This document shows positions 7,884 through 16,857 of a stretch of 64,000 nt of DNA, one piece after another. The number at the start of each line of letters is the position of its first letter. The stretch's first letter is position 1. The stretch is from Aquipseudomonas alcaligenes_A (GTDB lineage Bacteria; Pseudomonadota; Gammaproteobacteria; Pseudomonadales; Pseudomonadaceae): assembly GCA_048595745.1 (NCBI GenBank), contig CP184361.1; one strand, written 5' to 3'. The translations under genes were made by a program, and so were the position numbers. The notes beneath the pieces are model-generated. The model searched no databases. It saw only the letters and a list, made by a program, of their open reading frames with translations, and was not told the DNA's origin.

Positions 7884-8777
7884 TTAGCGCCGTCCGAAGA
7901 TGATCATCGACACCCCGACCAGCACCGCCGCGCAGGCCATGCCGGCGGATAGGCTCAGGCGTTCGTCGAGGATCAGGTAGCCGAGCAGCAGTGCCACCAC
8001 CGGGTTGACGAAGGCGAAGGTCGACACCAGGCTCGGCTTCACTTCGCGCAGCAGCCAGAAATAGGCCGGGTACACGCCGAGGCTCACCGGTAACACCAGA
8101 TAGGCCAGCCATAGCCAGCTGGCGCCGCTCAGCTCGCCGAGCTGCAGGGTCTGCCAGTCGCCATGCCAGAGGCCCAGAACGCCCAGCACCAGTGCGCCGA
8201 TCAGCATCTGCAGGCCCAGCCCGGTGGCCGGTGAGGCAAAGGGCGCGCGCTGGCGCAGCCACCAGGCGCCGACGGCCCAGAGCAGGGTGGCCAGCAGCAC
8301 CAGGGCGCCGGACAGCCACTGCATGGGGCCGGCCGCTGCGCTCAGGCCGCCGCCCATCAGCAGGACGATGCCGGCACTGGCGATGGCCAGGCCAAGCACC
8401 ACCCAGAGTGGCGGGCGGTCCTGCAGTAGCCACTCCAGCAGCACGCTCCACAGCGGCAGCGAGGCATAGAGAATGGCCAGCATGCCGGTCGGCAGGTGCT
8501 GGTTGGCGTAGATCAGCGCGCCCTGGCCGACCGCGATCAGCAGCAGGCCGCCGATCAGCGCACCGCCCCAGTCGCTGGATTGCACGCGCAGCCCGCCTCG
8601 CATCGCCACCCACAGCAGGGCCAGCAGGCCGGCCAGGCAGAAGCGCAGGGTGCCGATGACGAAGGGCGGCAGCTCGCGCAGGAGGAAGTGGTTGGCCAGG
8701 TAGGTGGTGCCCCAGCCGATATAGATGACAAGGAAGGCGCCGATCAGCAGGAACGAGCGGTAACGCGAGGCAGGCAT
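7884..8777 (-). CDS. EamA-family (DMT superfamily) transporter
   Basis: A 297-aa polytopic inner-membrane protein with about ten hydrophobic segments arranged as two EamA repeats. Family marks include IGWGTTYLANHFLLRELPP in the first repeat, LIYANQHLPTGMLAILYASL at its end, and FAFVNPVVALLLGYLILDE in the second. Such proteins export amino acids or other small metabolites; YedA of E. coli is similar in layout. The substrate cannot be read from sequence. It is the next gene downstream of emrB on the same strand, 29 bases away, so may be co-transcribed. Confidence 0.88.
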   Translation of the reverse strand: MPASRYRSFLLIGAFLVIYIGWGTTYLANHFLLRELPPFVIGTLRFCLAGLLALLWVAMRGGLRVQSSDWGGALIGGLLLIAVGQGALIYANQHLPTGMLAILYASLPLWSVLLEWLLQDRPPLWVVLGLAIASAGIVLLMGGGLSAAAGPMQWLSGALVLLATLLWAVGAWWLRQRAPFASPATGLGLQMLIGALVLGVLGLWHGDWQTLQLGELSGASWLWLAYLVLPVSLGVYPAYFWLLREVKPSLVSTFAFVNPVVALLLGYLILDERLSLSAGMACAAVLVGVSMIIFGRR

Positions 8778-8806
8778 GGTGCAACCAGAGGCAGGAGGCG
8801 GCGGGC

Positions 8807-10357
8807 TCAGTGTGCCGCGCCACCGGTGGCGCCGGCGGGCAGTTTGCGGGTCAGCAGCACGGCGAGCATGCTGATGGCCAGGGTAATGCCGACGAAATGG
8901 AAGGCGTCATTGTAGGCCATGATACTGGCCTGCTGATGCGTTATCTCGCTCAGCTTGCCCAGCGCCGCCTGCGAGCTGCCGAGCTGTTCGGTGAGCAGGG
9001 CCAGGCGTTCGTCCACCTGCGGATTGCCGGGTACCAGGGCTTCGCGCAGGTAGTCGAAGTAAGTCTTGGCGCGGCTGTCGAGCAGGGTGGCGAGCAGGGC
9101 GATGCCAATGGCGCCGCCCAGGTTGCGCAGGATGTTGAACAGGCTGGAGGCGGAGCCGGCGTCCTGCGGCTGGATGTAGGCGGTGGCGATCAGCGAGATG
9201 GTCACCATGATCATCGGCTGGCCGAGGGCGCGGATCAGCTGGATATGGTTGAACTGCTCGCCGGCGAAGTCCGGATTGAGCGTGCCGGAGAAAAAGCTGG
9301 AGGCGCCGAACAGGGCGAAGCCGATGGCGCACAGCCACTTCGGCGAGATCACCTTCATCAGTTGTGGCACCAGCGGGATGAGGAACAGCTGAGGCAGGCC
9401 CATCCACATGATCACCTCGCCGATCTGCAGGGCGTTGTAGCCCTGGATCTGCGCCAGGTACAGCGGCAGCAGGTAGATCGATCCGTAGAGGCCGAGGCCC
9501 ATGCCCATGCTGGAGATGCTGGTGAGGCCGAAGTTGCGCTCGCGCAGAATGCGCAGGTTGATCAGCGGGTTGTCGCGCGACAGCTGCAGGATGACGAACA
9601 GCACCAGGCTGATAGCTGCCACGCTGCCCAGGCCGACAATCAGGCTCGACTCCAGCCAGTCCTTGCGATGACCTTCCTCGAGGAACACCTGCAGGCAGCC
9701 CAGGCCCAGGCCCAGGGTGACGATGCCGGCATAATCGGTGCTTTTCAGCAGTTCCCAGTGTGGCGCCTTCTTCTCCAGGCCATACATCAGCCCGGCGATC
9801 ATCAGCAGGCCGGGTGGCACATTGATGTAGAAAATATATTCCCAGCCCCAGTTCTCGGTGAGCCAGCCGCCGAGGGTCGGGCCGATGGACGGAGCGAAGG
9901 TGGCGGTAATGGCGAACAGCGCCATGCCCTTGGCCCGGTGATGCTCGGGCAGCTTGATCAGGGTCATGGTGAAGGCCAGCGGGATCAGCGCGCCACCGGT
10001 GAAGCCCTGCAGGGCGCGGAAGGCGATCATGCTCTCCAGGCTCCAGGCCATGGAGCAGAGCAGCGAGGAGATCAGGAAGCCGACGGACACCCATACCGCC
10101 AGGCGCCGGGCTGAGAGCAGCTGCACCAGCCAGGCGGTGAGCGGGATCATGATGATCTCGGCTACCAGGTAGGAGGTGGAGATCCACGAGCCTTCCTCCA
10201 GGGTGGCCGACAGCGCGCCCTGGATGTCCTTGAGCGAGGAGTTGGTGATCTGGATGTCCAGCACCGCCATGAAGGCGCCGAGCATGGCGCTCATCACCGC
10301 GATCCAGTCGCGCCGGCTCGGCTCGCCGACCGGGCGGGTCAGTGCATCAGCCGCCAT
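8807..10357 (-). CDS. emrB: DHA2-family multidrug MFS transporter, EmrB-type
   Basis: A 516-aa inner-membrane drug/proton antiporter with about 14 hydrophobic segments. The DHA2 marks are QITNSSLKDIQGALSAT near the N-terminus and GPTLGGWLTENWGWEYIFYI around residues 157-176. It works with the EmrA-like adaptor encoded just upstream (11-base overlap) and an outer-membrane channel that is not in this window. PAO1 has the same trio (PA3135-PA3137) beside uvrB. Which compounds are pumped is unknown. Confidence 0.9.
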   Translation of the reverse strand: MAADALTRPVGEPSRRDWIAVMSAMLGAFMAVLDIQITNSSLKDIQGALSATLEEGSWISTSYLVAEIIMIPLTAWLVQLLSARRLAVWVSVGFLISSLLCSMAWSLESMIAFRALQGFTGGALIPLAFTMTLIKLPEHHRAKGMALFAITATFAPSIGPTLGGWLTENWGWEYIFYINVPPGLLMIAGLMYGLEKKAPHWELLKSTDYAGIVTLGLGLGCLQVFLEEGHRKDWLESSLIVGLGSVAAISLVLFVILQLSRDNPLINLRILRERNFGLTSISSMGMGLGLYGSIYLLPLYLAQIQGYNALQIGEVIMWMGLPQLFLIPLVPQLMKVISPKWLCAIGFALFGASSFFSGTLNPDFAGEQFNHIQLIRALGQPMIMVTISLIATAYIQPQDAGSASSLFNILRNLGGAIGIALLATLLDSRAKTYFDYLREALVPGNPQVDERLALLTEQLGSSQAALGKLSEITHQQASIMAYNDAFHFVGITLAISMLAVLLTRKLPAGATGGAAH

Positions 10358-11396
10358 GGCGGGCGTCGCTGGCGATATCCACGCTCACTTCCACGGACAT
10401 GCCGGGACGGATCTTGCCGGCCAGCGGATTGTCGGCGGCGAAGGTCAGCTTGACCGGGATGCGCTGCACCACCTTGGTGAAGTTGCCGGTGGCGTTGTCC
10501 GGCGGCAGCAGGCTGAACTGCGCGCCAGAGGCGGCGAACAGGCTGTCGATGCGGCCGTCGATGGGCGTATCCGGATAGGCGTCGAAGATCAACTCGGCGC
10601 TCTGGCCGACCTGCATCCGGCCGATCTGGGTCTCCTTGAAGTTGGCCTGCACCCAGATGGCGTCGTTCGGCACGATCGACAGCAGGTAGGCGCCGGCCTG
10701 CACCACCTGGCCTTCACGCGCCGAGCGCTGGCCGATGGTGCCGCTGATCGGAGCGTGGATCTCGGTGCGCGCCAGGTTCAGCTCGGCCTGGGCGATTTCC
10801 GCGCGAGCATTGGCGATCTGCGCATCGAGGCGCTTGATATCGGCCTGCAGGGCATCTACCTGCTGGCGCTGGGCGGCCAGGTCGGCCTCGGCCTTGGACA
10901 GCTGCGAGCGGGCGACGCGGCTGTCGGCGGACAGGGTGGTGACCCGTTCTTCGGAGACGTAGCCCGGCTTGCGCAGGGTCTGCGCACGGGACAGGTCGAT
11001 CTGGGTGCGGCTCAGCGTGGCCTGCCCGGCGGCCACATCGGCCCGGCTGGCGGCGATCAGGCTGGCCTGCTGATCCAGGCGGCTCTGTGCCTGGGCCAGT
11101 TCCGCCTCGCGCGTGGCCAGGGCGGCGCGGGCGCGTTCCAGGGCCAGCTGGGAATCGGCGGCCTCCAGGGTTAGCAACAGCTGGCCTTTTTCCACGTGCT
11201 GGTTGTCCGCCACCAGCACGTGCTCGATACGTGCGCCCAGCTGGCTGGAAACCCGGGTGATCTCACCCTGAACGTAGGCGTTGTCCGTGCTTTCGTGGAA
11301 GCGCCCGACCAGCAGCCAGTGGCCGAACAGGCCGGCGGCGATCAGGGTGAGGAGGACGACGAAGACGGACAGGCGGCGTTGCAACTGGGCGGGCAT
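10347..11396 (-). CDS. emrA: HlyD-family membrane fusion protein, EmrA-type
   Basis: A 349-aa periplasmic adaptor with one N-terminal membrane anchor (VFVVLLTLIAAGLFGHWLL). The barrel-sandwich halves are STDNAYVQGEITRVSSQLGA and IHAPISGTIGQRS, separated by a long coiled-coil hairpin at about residues 95-200 rich in Ala/Gln/Arg. ATG 11396 is chosen because it puts the membrane anchor at the N-terminus; the longer open frame upstream crosses the divergent promoter region. The gene overlaps emrB by 11 bases. It bridges the MFS pump to an outer-membrane channel. Confidence 0.9.
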   Translation of the reverse strand: MPAQLQRRLSVFVVLLTLIAAGLFGHWLLVGRFHESTDNAYVQGEITRVSSQLGARIEHVLVADNQHVEKGQLLLTLEAADSQLALERARAALATREAELAQAQSRLDQQASLIAASRADVAAGQATLSRTQIDLSRAQTLRKPGYVSEERVTTLSADSRVARSQLSKAEADLAAQRQQVDALQADIKRLDAQIANARAEIAQAELNLARTEIHAPISGTIGQRSAREGQVVQAGAYLLSIVPNDAIWVQANFKETQIGRMQVGQSAELIFDAYPDTPIDGRIDSLFAASGAQFSLLPPDNATGNFTKVVQRIPVKLTFAADNPLAGKIRPGMSVEVSVDIASDARHGG

Positions 11397-11425
11397 GGCG
11401 GACTCAAACTGCTGGCAGAGTGTAA

Positions 11426-11484
11426 GCAAATTTAACAATGTTGCTGTTAAGTGAGTAGACGGTAGAATTCGCAAACTTTGTTGC
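11426..11484. promoter_or_regulatory. Candidate LysR-type operators between emrA and lysR
   Basis: Two dyads share the same half-site: GCAA-N11-TTGC at 11426-11444 and GCAA-N6-TTGC at 11471-11484. A nested TTAACA-N7-TGTTAA palindrome is at 11432-11450. Divergent LysR genes usually bind such T-N11-A boxes in the shared promoter. Binding is inferred. Confidence 0.5.
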
Positions 11485-11499
11485 TTATGGGGAACAATA

Positions 11500-12414
11500 A
11501 TGGGGCTGGATGATGCCTTGATCTTCACCCGTGTGGTGGAGTGCCACAGCTTCACCCAGGCGGCGCAGAGCCTGGGCATGCAGAAGTCCACGGTGAGTCG
11601 GCGTATCGCTCTGCTGGAGGAGCGGCTCGGTGTGCGCCTGCTCAATCGCACCACGCGCAAGCTGCGCCTGACCGAGGTAGGGCAGGCTTATTACGAGCGC
11701 TGCCGGCAGATCATGCTCGACTTCGCCGAAGCCGAGCAGGCGGTGATGCAGTTGCAGCAGGCGCCTTCCGGATTGCTGCGCATCACCGCGCCCATCGAGT
11801 TCGGCCAGTTGTTTCTGGGGCGGGTGCTGGGCGAGTTCATGCGCCAGTACCCGCAGATCAGTGCCGAGGTGGAGCTGACCTCGCGCGATGTCGATCCGCT
11901 GGAGGAGGGCGTCGATATTGCCATTCAGGTTGGCCAGCCGCGCGACTCGACGCTGATCGCGCGCAAGCTGTTCGAGAGTCGTCGCCGCCTGTGCGCCAGT
12001 CCGGCCTACCTGGCGCAGCACGGCACGCCGCGCACTGTTCAGGAGCTGGCCGGGCATCGCGCCGTCCACCTGCCGGTGGATTCCCCGCGGCACTGGCCGC
12101 TGCTGGGCGAGAGCATCGCCTGCCAGCGCGTGCTGGCCTGCAACAACATCACCCTGGCGCGTGAGGCGGCGCTTGCCGGTGCTGGGATTGCCGCATTGCC
12201 GGTGATGATCTCCGAGGCGGCGGTACAGGACGGTGAGCTGATCGAGTTGCTACCCGAGGCGCGCCTGCCCACCGGTGAGCTGTATGCGGTTTATCCGTCG
12301 CGACGTTTCCAGGCGATGAAGGTCAAGGCCTTTCTCGACTTCCTCATCAGCAGCCTGCCTAAGACCGGGCTGCTGGAGCCAGCGGGCGCCGGCCTGCTAA
12401 CATCGCGCCTTTGA
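11500..12414 (+). CDS. LysR-family transcriptional regulator, divergent from emrAB
   Basis: A 304-aa regulator with an N-terminal winged helix (FTQAAQSLGMQKSTVSRRIA.. at residues 19-40) and a C-terminal effector-binding domain starting near GLLRITAPIEFGQLFLGRVL. It is transcribed away from emrAB with GCAA/TTGC dyads in between, so it probably controls the efflux genes and itself. A GGGGA ribosome-binding site precedes the ATG, and AACAATAA, a perfect AAnAAnAA match, overlaps the start region. Effector unknown. Confidence 0.9.
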   Translation: MGLDDALIFTRVVECHSFTQAAQSLGMQKSTVSRRIALLEERLGVRLLNRTTRKLRLTEVGQAYYERCRQIMLDFAEAEQAVMQLQQAPSGLLRITAPIEFGQLFLGRVLGEFMRQYPQISAEVELTSRDVDPLEEGVDIAIQVGQPRDSTLIARKLFESRRRLCASPAYLAQHGTPRTVQELAGHRAVHLPVDSPRHWPLLGESIACQRVLACNNITLAREAALAGAGIAALPVMISEAAVQDGELIELLPEARLPTGELYAVYPSRRFQAMKVKAFLDFLISSLPKTGLLEPAGAGLLTSRL

Positions 12415-12441
12415 ATCACTCCTTCGTTTCCGAGACTTGTC

Positions 12442-13923
12442 ATGACCAAAGTCCGCACCCGCATTGCGCCGTCGCCGACCGGTGACCCGCACGTCGGCAC
12501 TGCCTACATCGCCCTGTTCAACCTGTGCTTCGCCCGCCAGCACGGCGGCGAGTTCATTCTGCGCATCGAGGACACCGACCAGCTGCGCTCGACCCGCGAG
12601 TCCGAGCAGCAGATCTTCGATGCCCTGCGCTGGCTGGGTATCGAGTGGAACGAAGGTCCGGACGTCGGCGGCCCGCATGGCCCTTACCGGCAGAGCGAGC
12701 GTGGTGCGATCTACAAGAAGTACTCGGACGAGCTGGTCGCCAAGGGCCACGCCTTCCCCTGCTTCTGCTCCGCCGAGCGCCTGGACCAGGTGCGCGCCGA
12801 GCAGATGGCGAAGAAGGAAACCCCGCGCTACGACGGCCACTGCATGCACCTCGCCCCGGAAGAGGCGCAGCAGCGCATCGCCGCCGGCGAGTCGCACGTG
12901 GTGCGCATGAAGGTGCCGAGCGAAGGCGTGTGCGTGGTACCGGACATGCTGCGTGGCGACGTGGAGATCCCCTGGGATCGCATGGACATGCAGGTGCTGA
13001 TGAAGGCCGACGGCCTGCCCACCTACTTCCTGGCCAACGTGGTCGACGACCACCTGATGGAGATCACCCACGTCCTGCGCGGCGAGGAGTGGCTGCCGTC
13101 GGCGCCCAAGCTGATCAAGCTGTACGAGTACTTCGGCTGGGAGCAGCCCAAGCTCTGCTACATGCCGCTGCTGCGCAATCCGGACAAGTCCAAGCTGTCC
13201 AAGCGCAAGAACCCCACCTGCATCACCTTCTACGAGCGCATGGGCTTCATGCCCGAGGCGCTGCTCAACTACCTGGGGCGCATGGGCTGGTCGATGCCGG
13301 ACGAGCGCGAGAAGTTCTCGCTGGCCGAGATGATCGAGCACTTCGATCTGTCGCGCGTCTCCCTCGGCGGGCCGATCTTCGATATCGAGAAGCTGTCCTG
13401 GCTCAACGGTCAGTGGCTGCGCGAGTTGCCGGTTGAACAGTTCGCCCAGCGCGTGCAGGACTGGGCCTTCAATTCGCAGTACCTGATGCAGATTGCTCCG
13501 CACGTACAGCAGCGCGTCGAAACCTTCAGCGATATCGCGCCGCTCTCCAGCTTCTTCTTCAGTGGCGGCGTGCAGCTTGATCCTGCGCTGCTGGCGCACA
13601 AGAAGCTGTCACCGGACCAGGTGCGCCAGGCGCTGCAGCTGGTGCTGTGGGAGCTGGAGGCGTTGCGCCAGTGGGACAAGGAGAAGATCACCGCCTGCAT
13701 CCAGTTCGTCTGCGAGGGTCTCGGCCTCAAACTGCGTGACCTGATGCCGCTGATCTTCCCGGCCATCACTGGCAAGGCCAGCTCGGTTTCGGTGCTGGAC
13801 GCCATGGAAATCCTTGGCGCCGACTTGTCGCGCTTCCGTCTGCGCCTGGCCGTCGAGCTGCTCGGCGGTGTCAGCAATGGCGAGAGCAAGGAGTGGAAGA
13901 AACTGCTGGAAAGCTTCCGCTGA
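12442..13923 (+). CDS. gltX: Glutamyl-tRNA synthetase
   Basis: This 493-aa class I synthetase charges tRNA-Glu with glutamate. The HIGH-type signature is APSPTGDPHVGTAYIALFN at residues 8-26 and the KMSKS-type loop is KSKLSKRKNP near residue 250. The C-terminal alpha-helical anticodon-binding part is complete (about residues 330-493). Length matches pseudomonad GltX. Two tRNA-Glu genes lie immediately downstream, but they have their own promoter, so the proximity is conserved synteny and not an operon. Confidence 0.98.
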   Translation: MTKVRTRIAPSPTGDPHVGTAYIALFNLCFARQHGGEFILRIEDTDQLRSTRESEQQIFDALRWLGIEWNEGPDVGGPHGPYRQSERGAIYKKYSDELVAKGHAFPCFCSAERLDQVRAEQMAKKETPRYDGHCMHLAPEEAQQRIAAGESHVVRMKVPSEGVCVVPDMLRGDVEIPWDRMDMQVLMKADGLPTYFLANVVDDHLMEITHVLRGEEWLPSAPKLIKLYEYFGWEQPKLCYMPLLRNPDKSKLSKRKNPTCITFYERMGFMPEALLNYLGRMGWSMPDEREKFSLAEMIEHFDLSRVSLGGPIFDIEKLSWLNGQWLRELPVEQFAQRVQDWAFNSQYLMQIAPHVQQRVETFSDIAPLSSFFFSGGVQLDPALLAHKKLSPDQVRQALQLVLWELEALRQWDKEKITACIQFVCEGLGLKLRDLMPLIFPAITGKASSVSVLDAMEILGADLSRFRLRLAVELLGGVSNGESKEWKKLLESFR

Positions 13924-13988
13924 GCAGGGTTCGAGGGTAAGTGTTTGTTCTTTCGACGAAAAATATTCGAGTCGAATGAAAAATAGTG

Positions 13989-14017
13989 TTGACAGCATGG
14001 GCCCTCGAACCTAATAT
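13989..14017 (+). promoter_or_regulatory. Strong sigma70 promoter of the Ala-Glu tRNA array
   Basis: TTGACA (13989-13994) and TAATAT (14012-14017) are spaced by 17 bases, near-perfect consensus. The next bases, GCGCCCC, form a GC-rich discriminator typical of stable-RNA promoters controlled by ppGpp/DksA. The first tRNA begins 19 bases after the -10. Confidence 0.85.
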
Positions 14018-14035
14018 GCGCCCCGTCCAAGCGAC

Positions 14036-14111
<76 letters not shown>

Positions 14112-14158
14112 AATTGCCACCGAATGAATTCCAGCGCATTCGGGTAAATGAAGGATTT

Positions 14159-14234
14159 GTCCCCTTCGTCTAGTGGCCTAGGACACCGCCCTTTCACGGC
14201 GGTAACAGGGGTTCGAGTCCCCTAGGGGACGCCA
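14159..14234 (+). tRNA. tRNA-Glu(TTC), copy 1
   Basis: 76 bases: acceptor GTCCCCT/AGGGGAC, discriminator G, encoded CCA. The anticodon loop is CTTTCAC, anticodon TTC. It is the substrate of the GltX enzyme encoded just upstream. Confidence 0.97.
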
Positions 14235-14277
14235 CTTCACGCAGTGTTCGCACTGCACGTCGAGAGACGCAAAATCC

Positions 14278-14353
<76 letters not shown>

Positions 14354-14360
14354 ATCACTG

Positions 14361-14387
14361 ACAAGGCCAGCCTAGTGCTGGCCTTGT
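14361..14387 (+). other. Internal hairpin between tRNA-Ala 2 and tRNA-Glu 2
   Basis: ACAAGGCCAGC pairs with GCTGGCCTTGT around a 5-base loop. It lacks a T-run, so it is more likely a processing or attenuating structure than a full terminator. Confidence 0.5.
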
Positions 14388-14401
14388 TCTTCGAAGGTTA
14401 T

Positions 14402-14477
14402 GTCCCCTTCGTCTAGTGGCCTAGGACACCGCCCTTTCACGGCGGTAACAGGGGTTCGAGTCCCCTAGGGGACGCCA
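14402..14477 (+). tRNA. tRNA-Glu(TTC), copy 2
   Basis: Identical to copy 1 and 243 bases downstream of it. Last tRNA of the array, followed by a terminator. Confidence 0.97.
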
Positions 14478-14503
14478 CTTTCTTTCCGCGTTTTGCGGAC
14501 TTC

Positions 14504-14537
14504 AAGGGTCATTCTTCGGAATGGCCCTTTTGTTTTT
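14504..14537 (+). terminator. Terminator of the tRNA array
   Basis: AAGGGTCATTC and GAATGGCCCTT form an 11-bp stem (one G-T pair) with a TTCG tetraloop, followed by TTGTTTTT. Confidence 0.85.
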
Positions 14538-14600
14538 CCATCTCCCGAATTTTCCCTGGCGGCCGGCGACAAGCGGTCGATCAAGCCGCTTGCCTAAATT

Positions 14601-14631
14601 TATTATGCTCATAATATTATATGCGTAATAT
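14601..14631. promoter_or_regulatory. Palindromic operator upstream of the TetR gene
   Basis: TATTATG-CT-CATAATA (14601-14616) is a perfect 16-base palindrome. It partly overlaps a second dyad, ATATTA-N6-TAATAT (14614-14631). The stretch is strongly AT-rich in a GC-rich setting and lies just before the tetR ribosome-binding site, as expected of an autoregulatory TetR operator. Binding is inferred. Confidence 0.6.
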
Positions 14632-14644
14632 TTCGGAGGTCGCT

Positions 14645-15184
14645 ATGCAGGACAAAAAGGTCAGGACCCGTGGGCGAATCCTCGATGCGGCTTCTGCCGC
14701 GCTGATCCAGCGTGGCCCGCTGGAGCCTAGCGTCGGCGAGGTAATGGGCGCGGCTGGGCTCACCGTTGGTGGCTTCTACGGTCATTTCGAGAGCAAGGAG
14801 GCGCTGATGCTGGAGGCGTTTAGCCAGTTGCTCGGGCGTCGTCGGCAACTGCTGCAGCAGCTGGACGACAGCCTGGATGCCCAGGAAAGGAGGGTGCTGG
14901 TCGCAGCCTTCTACCTGTCGCGTAAGCATCGCGATGCCTCTACCGATGCCTGCCCGCTGCCGAGCACGCTGGGCGAGATGGGGCGTTTGCCAGAGTCGTT
15001 CCGGGCTGTGCTGGCCGAGCACATCGAGCTGATGGTGGCCCAGCTGGCCGGTAGCCCTGAAGACGCCGACAAGGTGCTGGCCGACTTGGCCCTGATGATC
15101 GGTGGCCTGTCCCTGGCGAGGGCGCTGGGCGATGGCGAGTTGTCCGACCGAGTTCTGCGTGCCGCCAAATCGGCGGTGGTGTGA
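14645..15184 (+). CDS. TetR/AcrR-family transcriptional regulator
   Basis: A 179-aa repressor-type protein. The N-terminal helix-turn-helix domain (about residues 8-55) includes RILDAASAALIQRG and GLTVGGFYGHFESKEAL, the classic TetR signature. The rest is a helical ligand-binding region. ATG 14645 follows a good GGAGG site; an upstream in-frame ATG at 14621 lies inside the operator. The next gene, an alpha/beta hydrolase, follows after 40 bases and is probably co-transcribed and repressed by this protein. Confidence 0.9.
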   Translation: MQDKKVRTRGRILDAASAALIQRGPLEPSVGEVMGAAGLTVGGFYGHFESKEALMLEAFSQLLGRRRQLLQQLDDSLDAQERRVLVAAFYLSRKHRDASTDACPLPSTLGEMGRLPESFRAVLAEHIELMVAQLAGSPEDADKVLADLALMIGGLSLARALGDGELSDRVLRAAKSAVV

Positions 15185-15224
15185 GTGTGCCCGCGTGGCG
15201 GGTCGTGAGATGAGGAGACACAAG

Positions 15225-16079
15225 ATGAGTGCTATGAGCTGGATTCGTGGCTTCAACGCCACGGTTGGTCGCCTGGCCCCGGATCTCGCGGCCAGCAAGA
15301 TGCACCGGGCCTTTCTGACACCGCGCGAGCTGCCGCCACGCGACTGGGAGCTGCCGCTGTTGGCGGAGGCTGAGCGCATCACCCTGCGTTTCGGTTTGTC
15401 TGCCCTGCGCTGGGGGCAGGGTCCGGCGGTGCTCCTCGTGCATGGCTGGGAGGGGCGTCCGACCCAGTTTGCCGAGCTGATTCGCGCCCTGGTGCGCGCC
15501 GGCTATGGTGTGGTCGCCCTGGATGCGCCGGCGCATGGGCGTTCACCCGGACACGAGGCCAACGTCGTGCTGTTCGCCCGCGCTCTGCTGGAGGCGGCGG
15601 GTGAATTGCCGCCGCTGCGGGCGGTGATCGGCCATTCGCTGGGTGGCGCCAGTGCCTTGCTGGCCACCCAGCTGGGCCTGCGCACCGAGGCGCTGGTGAC
15701 CATCGCCGCGCCGGCGCGCATCCTCGGTGCATTGCGTCGTTTCGCCCACTTCGTCGGGTTGCCCCGGCAGGCGCGGGCGCGCTTCGTGCGCATGGTCGAA
15801 CAGAGCGCCGGCATGCCGGCAGCGCAGCTCGACGTGGAGCGTTATCGCCTGGACTTTCCGGGGCTGGTGGTGCACGCCGAAGACGATCCCATGGTGCCCT
15901 ATGGCGAGGCGCAGAACATCCACGCGGCCTGGCCCGGCAGCCGCCTGCTGCGCCTGGAAAGCGGCGGTCACAGCAAGCCGCTGGGCGATCGGCAGGTGGT
16001 CGAGGCCGTGCTGGAGTTGCTCGGCAGCGCCGACCTGCAAAGCGTCGCCAACCGCCGCATACGGGCTGCCGCATCCTGA
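15225..16079 (+). CDS. Alpha/beta-fold hydrolase
   Basis: A 284-aa hydrolase. The oxyanion-hole segment is LLVHGWEGRPTQF, the nucleophile elbow is GHSLGGAS (Ser near residue 139), the acid is probably in VVHAEDDPMVPY, and the catalytic His is in ESGGHSKPLG. It has no signal peptide. Substrate is unknown; esterase or lipase activity is plausible. A GAGGAG site precedes the ATG. It sits in a two-gene unit with the TetR regulator (PA3133/PA3132 order). Confidence 0.88.
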   Translation: MSAMSWIRGFNATVGRLAPDLAASKMHRAFLTPRELPPRDWELPLLAEAERITLRFGLSALRWGQGPAVLLVHGWEGRPTQFAELIRALVRAGYGVVALDAPAHGRSPGHEANVVLFARALLEAAGELPPLRAVIGHSLGGASALLATQLGLRTEALVTIAAPARILGALRRFAHFVGLPRQARARFVRMVEQSAGMPAAQLDVERYRLDFPGLVVHAEDDPMVPYGEAQNIHAAWPGSRLLRLESGGHSKPLGDRQVVEAVLELLGSADLQSVANRRIRAAAS

Positions 16080-16206
16080 GTGCCAGGCGCTGCGCCGGCC
16101 CTAACGCGGTACACTCCCTTTCATGTGCCCACTGCGCCGAAGTTGTGCTTCGCGGCCAGTGGGCACCGTCACAGCAGCCAATGCCGTTTGGTTAGGGGGA
16201 GATGAC

Positions 16207-16857
16207 ATGGGCCTGACGATGGATGTGGTGCTGCAGCGTGCGCGCCCGGTGCTGCCGGTGCTGGTGATCGAGGATTGCGCCCTGGCGGTGGACCTGGCGC
16301 GTGCGCTCTATGCCGGCGGCGTCGAGGTGCTCGAAGTCACCCTGCGCACACCGCGCGCCCTGGATGCCCTGGCGGCGATTCGCCAGGAGCTGCCGCAGCT
16401 GCTGGTGGGGGCGGGTACGGTGATTCACGCCGAGCAGTTTCAGGAGGCCCGCGATGCCGGTGCGCAGTTCGCCGTCAGCCCGGGCTGCACCGAGCGCCTG
16501 GCGGCGGCGGCCGATGACTCGGGGCTGCCCTACCTGCCGGCAGTGATGACGCCTTCGGAAGTGCTGCTGGCCCTGGAGTACGGTTACCGCTCGCTGAAGC
16601 TGTTCCCGGCCAATGGCAATACCAGTGTGAAGATGCTGAAGAGCTTCAAGGGGCCGTTTACCGGCATTCGTTTCTGCCCTACCGGCGGCATCACCGCGGA
16701 CAACCTGCTGAGTTTCCTGCGCCTGCCCAACGTGGCCTGCGTCGGCGGTACCTGGATCGCCCCGGACAACCTGATTCGCGCCCGTGCCTGGGACCAGATC
16801 ACCCAGTTGGCCAGCGAGGCCCGCGCCCTGGCGGCCAGTGTGGAGGTCAAGCCGTGA
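16207..16857 (+). CDS. eda: 2-keto-3-deoxy-6-phosphogluconate aldolase
   Basis: A 216-aa class I aldolase of the Entner-Doudoroff pathway; it splits KDPG into pyruvate and glyceraldehyde-3-phosphate (and acts on 4-hydroxy-2-oxoglutarate). Motifs are GGVEVLEVTLRTPRAL with the catalytic Glu, VGAGTV, and KLFPANGN containing the Schiff-base Lys, then FCPTGGI at the phosphate site. ATG 16207 follows an AGGGGGA site. The thioesterase gene overlaps its end by four bases. The usual zwf/pgl partners are absent here, as in this position in P. aeruginosa (PA3131). Confidence 0.93.
   Translation: MGLTMDVVLQRARPVLPVLVIEDCALAVDLARALYAGGVEVLEVTLRTPRALDALAAIRQELPQLLVGAGTVIHAEQFQEARDAGAQFAVSPGCTERLAAAADDSGLPYLPAVMTPSEVLLALEYGYRSLKLFPANGNTSVKMLKSFKGPFTGIRFCPTGGITADNLLSFLRLPNVACVGGTWIAPDNLIRARAWDQITQLASEARALAASVEVKP

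Noticed and set aside
14361..14387. Hairpin between tRNA-Ala 2 and tRNA-Glu 2 as a full terminator
   Set aside because: No T-run follows and the next tRNA has no obvious promoter of its own, so the array is likely one transcript.
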